Assembly: GCF_000720115.1 (NCBI RefSeq)
Contig: NZ_JOIR01000074.1
Coordinates: 1 to 30,219, forward strand
Length of the DNA: 30,219 bases
Direction: 5' to 3'
Origin: Streptomyces sp. NRRL F-2580
Lineage (GTDB): Bacteria > Actinomycetota > Actinomycetes > Streptomycetales > Streptomycetaceae
Positions within the stretch are counted from its first letter, which is position 1, and every line of letters begins with the position of its first letter. The notes under the pieces are model-generated. The model did not search any database. It was not told the DNA's origin and saw only the letters and a list, made by a program, of their open reading frames with translations. The translations under genes were made by a program, and so were the position numbers. Below, piece by piece: positions 22,719-30,163 of this stretch.

Positions 22719-23046
22719 CCGGCTGGACTTCGATACCGCGGCACCTCAAGTGCGTCCGCATCATCCGCCGCAGCATTCCATCCCAGCTCGGAGCGACTAC
22801 CGCCAAGCTCACCCGCTCCCTCACCGAAGCCGGGCAGGAGGCACGCAGCCGCCCGCTTCCGGCCCGCCGCCGCAGGGACTGCCCACGGACGACGAGGCGC
22901 TCCCCCTCGGTCAGCACGTCCTCGTCCATGATCGGCAGGTGCGGGGGCAGAGGGCCGCCGGCGGCGCGCAGGGCAGCGGTGTACTTGGCACCGGACTTGG
23001 CGGCCGCGCGGGCCTTTCGGGCGGCGGTGCTCTGGTTCTTCGGCAT
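22660..23046 (-). CDS. Small hypothetical protein with basic N-terminus
   Basis: ATG at 23046 follows GGGAGA and starts MPKNQSTAARKARAAAKSGA then KYTAALRAAGGPLPP, a beginning I recognise from short Streptomyces proteins of unknown function. The first 60-70 residues are credible; the rest is Arg/Ser-rich and overlaps the 3' end of the sigma-factor gene by 59 bases, so the true protein probably ends earlier or the gene is frameshifted. Confidence 0.4.
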   Translation of the reverse strand: MPKNQSTAARKARAAAKSGAKYTAALRAAGGPLPPHLPIMDEDVLTEGERLVVRGQSLRRRAGSGRLRASCPASVRERVSLAVVAPSWDGMLRRMMRTHLRCRGIEVQPVRPPSTGGVCRGCALPRCA

Positions 23047-23100
23047 GACGTCTCCCAGCCGGACAGGCCCACGCCCCCGGCCACACGTCAGGGCCATGGA

Positions 23101-23457
23101 AGGAAGAACGGCGCAAACGCGGAGCGGGTGGAGATCCGCAACACCACCCGCAACGCGATCAACCGCCGGGGCTGGACCCTGCGCGACAGGGATGGCGACC
23201 GCTACCGCTTCGACAACGTCCGCATCGGCGGGCGCGACACCATCCGCATCTACACCGGCAACGGCCGCGACACCCGCACCGACCTCTTCCAGGACCGCCG
23301 TGACTACGTCTGGGACAACCACGGCGACACCGCCACCCTGCGCGACGACCGCGGCCGCACCGTCGACACCGAGAGAGGGGGGCGCCGGATGCGCTCGGCG
23401 CCGGTGCTCCCCGGCGACGGTGCGGCCGCCCCGGGCCGAACTGCAGGCGGCAGCTGA
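23101..23457 (+). pseudogene. Lamin-tail-domain protein, C-terminal fragment
   Basis: Reads NAERVEIRNTTRNAINRRGW, then TLRDRDGDRYRFDNVRIGGR and DTIRIYTGNGRDTRTDLFQD, ending RRDYVWDNHGDTATLRDDRG. This is a lamin-tail (LTD) immunoglobulin-like domain, usually found in secreted Streptomyces proteins. The frame upstream of 23101 is unrelated, so the signal peptide and start are missing. After RTVDTE the sequence becomes Arg-rich up to the stop. It is a domain fragment without its own start. Confidence 0.65.
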
Positions 23458-23723
23458 TCGGGCGTCCGCGGCTACCCGCGTGCGGCGGGGGTCGGACGTA
23501 CGAGCGGACCTGGTTGCCGTTCGGGCCGGGTGTCGGCGCGCGGCGGTCGCGGTCGGCGAGCGTCTGGCCGAAGGCCGACAAGGACGTCGAGACCGCAGCA
23601 AGGAAGGCGGCCGGCACTTTCTGTACCGCAACTACTCACACCCGGGTGAGCACCGTGGAATCTCCATCTCGCTGGGGGTCTGTACGGGAGAATGCGCGCA
23701 GTTCTCGGAACTTGGGGGAGCCG

Positions 23724-25280
23724 GTGGCGCAGCGGGTGATCGCGGGCAGGTATGAGCTGCAGCAGTTGCTGGGGCGAGGCGGTATGGGGGAGGTGTGGGC
23801 GGCCCGCGACGGCGTGATGCAGCGTGCGGTGGCGGTCAAGATGCTTCAGGCGCATCTCGGGACGGCCGAGGGTGAGGCGCTGTTCTTCCGAGAGGCCCAC
23901 ACTGCGGGGGCGTTGAGTCATCCAGGAATCGTGACCGTCCATGATCTTGGACGGGACAGTGACGGCACGCTCTACCTCGTGATGGAGAACGTTCCCGGGC
24001 AGAACCTCCGCGTCGTGCTGGAGGAGGGCCTGCCGTCCGTCGCGGACGCCCTGGCGTGGACCGCGCAGGTCGCCGACGCCTTGTACGCCGCGCACACCGT
24101 CCGGATCGTGCACCGCGACCTCAAGCCCGTCAACCTGATGCTCACCCCGGCGGGCAGCGTGAAGATCCTCGACTTCGGAATCGCCCGCTACATCTCCAAC
24201 CTGACCACGGGCAGCAGCCTCATCGGCACGCTTGCCTACATGCCGCCGGAGCGACTCCTGCACAAGGGCAGCGACGCCCGCGGAGACCTGTATTCGCTCG
24301 GCTGCGTGCTGTATGAGCTGCTGACCGGCCGCACCCCGTTCAGCGGCCTCGACCGTCCGGCCATGATGTACGCCCATATCCACACCCCGCCCGCGCCTCC
24401 CTCCAGCCACCGCCCGGGTCTGTCGCCCCGTCTCGACGCGCTGCTGGCCGAACTCCTTGCCAAGGAACCGGGCGACCGGCCTGCCAGTGCTGCCGAGGTC
24501 CGTGACCGGCTCAGCCACCCATCCGCGTCTACGTTTCCCGGAGCACTGCCGACCCTGCGGGCAGAGCCCGGCCACCGGCTTGTCGGCGCCGTCGCTGGTG
24601 ACCTCCCGCCTCCACCGGCCCAGCCCGCCATGGCGAAGCCGTTCCCCCGAATCTGGACGCACACCACCGGCGGACGGGTCTATTCGTCACCGGCGGTCGT
24701 GGACGGCACCGTCTACATCAGCAGCGACGACACGAAGGTGTATGCGCTGGACGCGGCCACCGGCATCCCCCGCTGGACACGCACCACCGACCGCACCTGG
24801 TGGGATGTGTTCAACATGCGTCGGGCCGCTTCGTCGCCCGCAGTTGTTAACGGCACCGTATACATCGGCAGCGACAAGAAGGTGTACGCGCTGGACGTGG
24901 CCACCGGCATCCCCCGCTGGACATACACCGCCGGCGGCGTCTATTCGTCGCCGGCGGTCGTGGACGGCACCGTCTACATCGGCAACCAGGACAAGAAGGT
25001 GTACGCGCTGGACGCGGCCACCGGCATCGCCCGCTGGACATACACCACCGGCGGCGGCGTCTCGTCGCCGGCGGTCGTGGAGGGGACCGTCTACATCGGT
25101 AGCTGCGACAAGAACGTTTACGCGCTCGACGCGGCCAGTGGCATCCCCCGCTGGATGCACACCACCGGCGGCCAGGTCTGCTCATCGCCGACGGTCGTGG
25201 ACGGCACCGTATACCTCGGCAACGACGACAAGAAGGTTTACGCGCTCGACGCCGCTACCGGCCGGGGCAGCGCCTCGTGA
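23724..25280 (+). CDS. Serine/threonine protein kinase with C-terminal PQQ-like propeller repeats
   Basis: GTG at 23724 follows GGGGGAG. The 518-residue protein begins with a Hanks-type kinase: glycine loop LLGRGGMGEVW, Lys39 in VAVKM, HRDLKPVN (His130-Asp132), DFG at 150-152 and a PPE variant of the APE motif. Residues about 300-510 hold beta-propeller repeats, each near 35 residues, such as SSPAVVDGTVYIG and KVYALDAATGIPRWT. There is no transmembrane helix between them, so it may be cytosolic, unlike many Streptomyces kinase-propeller proteins. The DNA of the repeats is almost identical. The last repeat stops at ALDAATGRGSAS, short of a full blade set, and an integrase relic begins 50 bases later, so the 3' end may be truncated. 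Confidence 0.9.
   Translation: MAQRVIAGRYELQQLLGRGGMGEVWAARDGVMQRAVAVKMLQAHLGTAEGEALFFREAHTAGALSHPGIVTVHDLGRDSDGTLYLVMENVPGQNLRVVLEEGLPSVADALAWTAQVADALYAAHTVRIVHRDLKPVNLMLTPAGSVKILDFGIARYISNLTTGSSLIGTLAYMPPERLLHKGSDARGDLYSLGCVLYELLTGRTPFSGLDRPAMMYAHIHTPPAPPSSHRPGLSPRLDALLAELLAKEPGDRPASAAEVRDRLSHPSASTFPGALPTLRAEPGHRLVGAVAGDLPPPPAQPAMAKPFPRIWTHTTGGRVYSSPAVVDGTVYISSDDTKVYALDAATGIPRWTRTTDRTWWDVFNMRRAASSPAVVNGTVYIGSDKKVYALDVATGIPRWTYTAGGVYSSPAVVDGTVYIGNQDKKVYALDAATGIARWTYTTGGGVSSPAVVEGTVYIGSCDKNVYALDAASGIPRWMHTTGGQVCSSPTVVDGTVYLGNDDKKVYALDAATGRGSAS
24670..25270 (+). repeat. Tandem DNA repeats in the kinase propeller region
   Basis: About five units of roughly 110-120 bases, recurring around GGTCGTGGACGGCACCGTCT and GGACGCGGCCACCGGCATC. 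The high DNA identity suggests recent unit duplication or gene conversion. Confidence 0.7.
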
Positions 25281-25329
25281 CCGGTGGCGACCGGCCGCCT
25301 GGGGAATCTCTTTGGTGTAGCCACCGCAC

Positions 25330-25790
25330 CTACAGCACCCCCAACAGCGCGTTGTCCTCCCACTGATCGACGACTTCGAGGTAGTCGGCAAGGACCTTGG
25401 AGTGCGGGGCCCATCCGCCCCGCTTGGCGATGACGATCTGGTCCTGGCCCTTCATCCGTGAGGATGTGGTCAGTCCCCGGCGGGCGCTGTGGCCGGTGAA
25501 GCGGACGTCGATCCCGGCGCGTTCGCCAGCGCGGGTGATGACGTCGCCGATGCCCTCGGGGCTGAGTCCGCCCTCGTGGAGGGTGTGCCAGCGGGAGTGC
25601 AGGCGCCATGCGGGTGTGCGGCCGCGTCCTTCTACGCCTGCCAGCTGCGGAGCGGGCAGATGGAGGGGCGGCTCCCGTACGGGACCGGGACGATGCGCGG
25701 GCGGACCTTGGACACGCGCAGCGGCGGGCGGCTGTCGCGGTCGGCGAGCGTGTTGCCGTCGGCTTCGGACCCAGGGCCTGCGTGCGCCGA
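25330..25790 (-). pseudogene. Tyrosine recombinase (integrase), C-terminal remnant
   Basis: In one frame: LRVSKVRPRIVPVPYGSRPS, then CPLRSWQA and an in-frame TAG (25632-25634). After a shift: AWRLHSRWHTLHEGGLSPEG, IGDVITRAGERAGIDVRFTG, HSARRGLTTSS and VLADYLEVVDQWEDNALLGV. The HxxR box (HSARR) and the nucleophile Tyr (ADYLEV) are those of phage-type tyrosine recombinases. The N-terminal and core-binding domains are missing. It is the fossil of an integrated element; no attachment site could be identified nearby. Confidence 0.8.
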
Positions 25791-25833
25791 GGCCGTTCGC
25801 CGGGTTCATCGGCGTGCGCACGTATTGACACAT

Positions 25834-26009
25834 TTACGCTGTTCAGAGCGAAGCGTTGTTTCGACGGATCGGGATGCGATGAATACTCCGGCTCCCCACG
25901 TACAGGCGTGGCCAGTGGTGCGCTGGCGAGACATCGTGCACGCCTTCCGGCCTGACCACCCCGTGCGCGAGGCGCAGGTCAGAACGTCTGTCTTACCTTC
26001 TTGGTGGGT
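25834..26009. other. Stretch between integrase and IS110 remnants
   Basis: Less GC-rich than its surroundings. A TTGACA box (25825-25830) and a short plus-strand frame from 25879 (MNTPAPHVQAWPVVRWRDIV) are visible. The frame may be the start of a gene cut by IS110, but support is weak. Confidence 0.2.
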
Positions 26010-26221
26010 TCGAACTGGTCATTCGTAGGATCGGCGGAGCCCAGGGGCTCTGGGTATGGCTCGTTGCCTGTTGCAGTTGGTATGGCTTAGGCAACTTGGC
26101 CGCCCGGAGCCCCGCGACGACTCGACCACTAATTGGGAATCGCGACTCGGCCTGTCACGGCCGCGGTGGGTGGCGAGGTCGTCTGCGGGAACGGTATGAC
26201 GACGAGCTGGCGGAGGGAATC
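26010..26221 (+). ncRNA. Structured left flank of IS110, candidate bridge-RNA region
   Basis: IS110-group elements encode their bridge RNA in the non-coding left end upstream of the transposase (established). Here about 200 non-coding bases precede the transposase start and can form GAGCC/GGCTC (26037-26041 with 26046-26050), TTGCCT/AGGCAA with a 19-base internal loop (26064-26069 with 26089-26094), and CGGCC/GGCCG at about 26150-26165. The element boundary was not determined. Confidence 0.25.
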
Positions 26222-27003
26222 GTGCCCGAGATCTGGGCCGGACTGGACATCGGCAAGGAGCACCACCACGCCGTGGCGATCGACACGGACGGCAAACGGC
26301 TGCTGTCCCGCCGCGTGATGAACGACGAGACCGAGCTGCTCCAGCTGCTCGGAGACGTCCTGGAGATATCCCGCGACGTGCTGTGGGCCGTGGACATCAA
26401 CACCGGCATCGCCGCACTGGCGATCGGCCTTCTCCTCAACCACGGTCAGCCCGTGGCCTACCTCACCGGCCGGGCCGTCCAACAGGCGTCCACCACCTAC
26501 CGGGGCGAAGGCAAGACCGACGCCCGCGACGCCTTCATCATCGCCGACCAGGCCCGCATCCGCCGCGACGTGAGCATGCTCCGCCCCGGCGACGACATCG
26601 CCCTCGACCTGCGGCTCCTCACCGCCCGGCGCTTGGACGTGGTCCACGACCGGACCCGCCAGATCAACCGCCTGCGCGCCCAGCTCCTGGAGTTTTTCCC
26701 CGCGCTCGAACGGGCCCTGGACCTGACGAAGAAGGGCCCCGTCGTCCTGCTGACCGCCTACCAGACCCCGGCCGCGATCCGCCGCATGGGCGTCCGACGC
26801 CTGGAGACCTGGCTCCGAAACCGCAAGGTCCAGAGGGCCGGCGCGCTCGCGGCCGCAGCCGTGGAAGCGGCCCAGGCCCAGACGACCGCCCTGCGTGGCG
26901 AGGAACTCGGGGCCTCGCGCGGCGTCGCGTCAACGTTCTCTGGGCCATGATCCGTGATCGCACCCCGTTCCAAGCAGTCCCGGTCCGCGCCGCAGCCGCG
27001 TGA
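26222..27003 (+). pseudogene. IS110-family transposase with central deletion
   Basis: GTG at 26222 follows GGAGGGAA. The N-terminal RuvC-like DEDD domain is intact: EIWAGLDIGKEHHHAVAID, VLWAVDINTGIAALAIGLLL and GEGKTDARDAFIIADQA. After LRGEELG the text jumps, out of frame, to LARRRVNVLWAMIRDRTPFQ ending at 27003, the last residues of IS110 transposases. The Transposase_20 domain with the serine nucleophile, roughly 130-150 residues, is deleted. In frame the product would end at 26950 as GVASTFSGP. It cannot catalyse recombination alone. Confidence 0.85.
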
Positions 27004-27150
27004 CAGACGGTGCTTGCGGAAGTTGCCAGTTCTACCGGGTTCACCCGCGCCCCGGCGAGGCTGCGGCACACAGTCCCCGTTCGGATGAACCATTTGCAGT
27101 GCTGGCTGGGACTACGGCGGCAGGTGGTGATCAGGGTGGTTGGCGCTGGC

Positions 27151-27156
27151 TAGGGT
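27151..27156 (+). promoter_or_regulatory. Candidate -10 box for leaderless lectin mRNA
   Basis: TAGGGT, 7 bases before the ATG at 27164, the same spacing as at popR. No Shine-Dalgarno sequence precedes the ATG. Confidence 0.35.
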
Positions 27157-27163
27157 CCGTCGC

Positions 27164-27655
27164 ATGAGCCAAACATGGCAGTACGACGTCCGAGCGGATC
27201 GCGGCTGGCAGGCGACGGACATCCGGAAGGTGGCCGACAGCAGCAAGGGAATCAGCGTTCACGCCGACGGTACGTGGAAGCACCATCCCGACTGGGACGC
27301 CGTCGGCCCCGACGGGAACATCCCGGGCAAGGAAGGAGCCTTTTACCCGCATCTGGTGGCCAGGGGCCGCACTGAGTACCCCCATTCCGGCGACGATGCC
27401 TACGTCGGCAGCCTGATCGGGAAGTGGGGACCGGACGGCGGGGTGTTCCGCATCAACAAGGGCCTGGTGTTCGACTGCGGCCCCAGCGCGGATACCAGCA
27501 AGACGCTCCACCTCGCTATCAATGATCGGCCCGACGAGCTCTCAAGTAACACCGGCGTCATGCACGTCTTCGCACGCATCTACGACAGCGGCGACCGCGA
27601 GCAGCTCTGGTACTACGACAGGATCGGCCAATGCTGGCGGACCTCTACGAACTGA
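27164..27655 (+). CDS. PA-IL (LecA)-like lectin-fold protein
   Basis: A 163-residue protein starting MSQTWQYDVRADRGWQATDI. Residues 30-155 follow the pattern of the Pseudomonas galactophilic lectin LecA/PA-IL: DAYVGSLIGKWGPDGGVFRI then NKGLVFDCGPSADTSKTLHL, LAINDRPDELSSNTGVMHVF. In LecA the NDVPG...NN loop binds calcium and sugar. Here IND keeps the Asp and one Asn remains, but the Thr and one Asn differ, and the LecA His-x2-Gln sugar-binding segment is not clearly kept, so the ligand may differ. No signal peptide. It stands alone after the IS110 remnant and has two hairpins downstream. Confidence 0.7.
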   Translation: MSQTWQYDVRADRGWQATDIRKVADSSKGISVHADGTWKHHPDWDAVGPDGNIPGKEGAFYPHLVARGRTEYPHSGDDAYVGSLIGKWGPDGGVFRINKGLVFDCGPSADTSKTLHLAINDRPDELSSNTGVMHVFARIYDSGDREQLWYYDRIGQCWRTSTN

Positions 27656-27657
27656 CC

Positions 27658-27718
27658 GCGAGGCTGTCGGGCTCGCCCCGCTGACCCACGCTCCGACCGA
27701 AGGAGCGGGGTGACCTCG
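27658..27718 (+). terminator. Nested hairpin after the lectin gene
   Basis: CGCGAGG near 27658 pairs with CCTCGCG near 27712-27718, and CCCCGCT pairs with AGCGGGG inside it. Confidence 0.5.
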
Positions 27719-27752
27719 CGTGATGTTCGAGTGCGCCGCTACTGAAGCACAG

Positions 27753-27790
27753 GGAAGCCTCCGGAACCTGTATGGCCGCCGGGGGCTTCC
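27753..27790 (+). terminator. Second hairpin downstream of the lectin gene
   Basis: GGAAGCCTCCGG (27753-27764) pairs with CCGGGGGCTTCC (27779-27790) with one G-T pair, 14-base loop. Confidence 0.5.
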
Positions 27791-28125
27791 TCATGTCTGG
27801 AGACAGCAGGCTGCCCAGCGGTTCTGCGGCGCCTTGGAAGCCATCACGTCGGCCAACCCCACAGCATCACCCCGCCCTGCCGAGCTCATCAGCGATCCAC
27901 GCCGTCGCCTTGACATCGAGATTGGGAAGTTGCGGCACGGCTGCGACGGCGCTGTCCGTGGCTACCGCTGTCCCGGACAGGTGCTGTCCGTCGTGTTCCC
28001 CTGACATGCGGTGACCGTGCCGGTTTCCCCCATCGCGGTACACATCGCAGAAGCGGTCCAGCATCTACGACACCGCGGCGGCACAGGCGCGAAACCCTGT
28101 GCCGCCAGGTGCGGTCTCCTGCGGC
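27791..28125. other. No well-supported gene
   Basis: A minus-strand frame from 28064 (65 residues, ending AVAAVPQLPNLDVKATAWIA) is the only one with acceptable composition, but there is no recognisable family or ribosome-binding site. Confidence 0.2.
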
Positions 28126-29148
28126 TCAGAAGTCGTTGGTGGACAGGTAGAGGTAGTGGTAGCCGACGCCGCCACCGTTGAAGTGCCAGTAGTTCTGGTC
28201 GTCGGGCCGGTTGCGCATCGCGTACAGGGCGGCGCGGTCGAAGCCGATGGTCCTCTCACACACCAGGTCGTCGTCGTTGGTGGCCCATCCCAGGATGGCG
28301 TTGAGCAGGCCGGCTGCGATGCCGAGCAGGGCCGCCCAGCCGGCGGCTTTCTCCGTCTCGTTGCCACCGGCCTCGGTCATGTCGACGGACGTGTCCACGG
28401 CCCATTCGGCGAAGTCCTTGAGGGCGCCGCGCAGGTCGTTGTAGAAGCCGCCGGAGCTGTCGTCGGCTTCCCAGCACTGGAACTCGACCGACAGGTGCTG
28501 GTCGACAGGGCCGCTGAACGCGTAGGTTTCGCGGGCGTTGAAGTCGTAGTCGAACTCCGTGGGGACATCGATGACGTCGGTGCCTCCGTACTCCCTGGTC
28601 ACGAACGACTTCTTGCCCTGCTTGTCGCTGCCCGCGCCCACCGCCCAGAAGATCTCGTCACTTCCGGAGATTTCTCCCGACTCCCGCACACAGTCGAACT
28701 TCACCATCCGCACCCGCACGTCCAGCACGCCCTGGGTGTCGGCGGCCGGGCGCGGCCCGGTCAGGATCGTGACGCCCCGCCCGTACTCGCCCAGCGCCGC
28801 GGCGAACTCCTCACTGTCGGCCACGTCCTGCTTGCTGACGTCGACGATCTGCACATTGGGCTGGGCGCAGATCTCCTTGGCCAGGGCGGGCAGCGCGGCC
28901 TTCAGATCAGCCTTGCTGAAGCCGTTCTCCAGCGGCCGGCTGGTGATCGCCTCGGGGAGCACCGGGACCGCTCCGCGGGCGCAGGCGTCGCGGTAGGCCT
29001 GTCCGAAGGCGGGCAGTTCCTTTTCCGGCAGGAGCGTGGTGGCAGTCTTGATCAGGCGCTGTTCCAGGTCGGTCAGGGGCAGGCCCTTGTCCTGCCGGGC
29101 GGCCGCGTGCAGCAGCACCCCGACCAGCAGGTTCGAGGCGCGGTTCAT
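28126..29148 (-). CDS. Uncharacterised 340-residue protein
   Basis: Starts MNRASNLLVGVLLHAAARQD. An N-terminal helical part (to about 120) leads to a beta-rich part with VRVRMVKFDCVRESGEISGS, DEIFWAVGAGSDKQGKKSFV and HLSVEFQCWEADDSS. A helical, apolar segment follows (KAAGWAALLGIAAGLLNAIL, about 281-300), long enough to cross a membrane. The C-terminus is DERTIGF-like and aromatic: ALYAMRNRPDDQNYWHFNGG then GVGYHYLYLSTNDF. The GSDEI block resembles C2-like domains of secreted actinobacterial proteins. Without a signal peptide, location is unclear. I do not recognise a named family. Codon bias and length make it a solid gene. Confidence 0.8.
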   Translation of the reverse strand: MNRASNLLVGVLLHAAARQDKGLPLTDLEQRLIKTATTLLPEKELPAFGQAYRDACARGAVPVLPEAITSRPLENGFSKADLKAALPALAKEICAQPNVQIVDVSKQDVADSEEFAAALGEYGRGVTILTGPRPAADTQGVLDVRVRMVKFDCVRESGEISGSDEIFWAVGAGSDKQGKKSFVTREYGGTDVIDVPTEFDYDFNARETYAFSGPVDQHLSVEFQCWEADDSSGGFYNDLRGALKDFAEWAVDTSVDMTEAGGNETEKAAGWAALLGIAAGLLNAILGWATNDDDLVCERTIGFDRAALYAMRNRPDDQNYWHFNGGGVGYHYLYLSTNDF

Positions 29149-29642
29149 CCGCAGCCGCCGCTCACCCCGGCTCTCACTTGCCCTGCACCTGCGTCCTGCC
29201 GGACAGCGAAGCGGTCACATGCTCCAGGCGCTGCTCAGCAGTAAATGATGATTTCGACATGAACAACCACATCCTTCACACAAACCCGGAAACGCCCCCA
29301 AAACCTGGGAACGCCACGCGCCGTGAGCGTAGCCACCGGAAGATCCATTCATGCGGCATATGCGGCATATGCGGCTACGGAAGTGATCGTGCTTCTGTGC
29401 GCGGGGGCGCACACGCCGGTCACACTCACCATCGGGCCGGGTCCGCCCCTGACCGCCCGGGCGCGCGGAGGCCCACGTCAAGGCCGGCACAAGACGGAGG
29501 GCGTTGACGAGCAGGGCCGGTCCGGGGTGACGAAACGAGGTGGCACGCTGGTCGTGGCTAGAGCGTGTTTCTTTGATGGTTGGGCGGCAGCTGACCCACT
29601 GAGACGCAGCCACACGCCGCCCAGGTGCAGCCTGCAAGCGGT
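29149..29642. other. Non-coding stretch with a short tandem repeat
   Basis: No supported gene. 29351-29376 carries ATGCGGCAT twice in tandem and a partial third copy, creating GCATATGC palindromes, in a locally less GC-rich setting. Confidence 0.4.
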
Positions 29643-29855
29643 CTACTCCGTGCGCACCTGCGCCGCCTGCATGCCCTTCTGCCCCCGCTCAGCGACAAAG
29701 GTGACGGCCTGGCCTTCCTTGAGGGACTTGAAACCATTGGACTCGATGGCCTTGAAGTGCACGAAGAGGTCATCACCACCGCTGTCCGGCGTGATGAAGC
29801 CGAAGCCCTTCTCGTCGTTGAACCACTTCACGGTTCCGGTCTGCCGATCGCTCAT
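29643..29855 (-). CDS. Cold-shock protein, CspA family
   Basis: A 70-residue single CSD domain: [20 protein letters not shown] then [23 protein letters not shown]1 (KGFGFI) and RNP2 (LFVHF) are complete. These proteins bind single-stranded RNA and DNA and melt RNA structure. The frame is open to 29963, but ATG at 29855 has AGGAG at the right distance and matches the family length. It is monocistronic on the minus strand, with a 5' region of over 100 bases before the next feature, which fits the long leader typical of csp genes. Confidence 0.95.
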   Translation of the reverse strand: MSDRQTGTVKWFNDEKGFGFITPDSGGDDLFVHFKAIESNGFKSLKEGQAVTFVAERGQKGMQAAQVRTE

Positions 29856-30018
29856 GTCCACTCCTGGGAGTCCTGACGGCCTCGCGCCGTTGCACTGATC
29901 ATGGTGCGCAAGCATGGAGCGCAAACACAGTTGCCGCTGCGCGCGCGCCGCACTCGTGCTCAAATTCGAACATGAGATCTAATAAGAGTGACGCCGCCCG
30001 CATGCTGAGGAGACCGCC

Positions 30019-30072
30019 ATGACTGTGACTGAGCGCGATAGTTGGCGCTTGAGCACGCTAGTTGGCGACTGA
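30019..30072 (+). CDS. Possible 17-codon frame, gene start interrupted by repeats
   Basis: GAGGAG precedes an ATG at 30019. The frame reads MTVTERDSWRLSTLVGD and then stops. Only the first four codons precede the tandem repeats; the rest is repeat-encoded. It looks like a host gene start cut by an element end, or a chance frame. Confidence 0.25.
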   Translation: MTVTERDSWRLSTLVGD

Positions 30073-30089
30073 GCTCGACAGTTGGCGGA
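30030..30089 (+). repeat. Three tandem 20-bp repeats, IS21-end-like
   Basis: TGAGCGCGATAGTTGGCGCT, TGAGCACGCTAGTTGGCGAC and TGAGCTCGACAGTTGGCGGA follow each other exactly, sharing TGAGCnCGnnAGTTGGCG. IS21-family ends carry multiple direct repeats of this size that bind IstA (established). No istA gene follows. Confidence 0.7.
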
Positions 30090-30163
30090 GTGCCGGGGCT
30101 CCTCATGGGCAGGTGGGACGGTGGGGTAGCGCGGACCGGGCCCCGGAGCGAAAGGGTCGTTTC

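Noticed and set aside
23472..24662. Minus-strand open frame of 396 codons
   Set aside because: Antisense to the kinase domain, whose motifs are complete.
28099..29244. Plus-strand open frame of 381 codons
   Set aside because: Antisense to the 340-residue gene; its Gly/Val/Asp-rich, repetitive text is typical of a reverse shadow in high-GC DNA.
29351..29376. 9-bp tandem repeat as a CRISPR or regulatory array
   Set aside because: Fewer than three full copies with no spacing; more likely a microsatellite-like slip.
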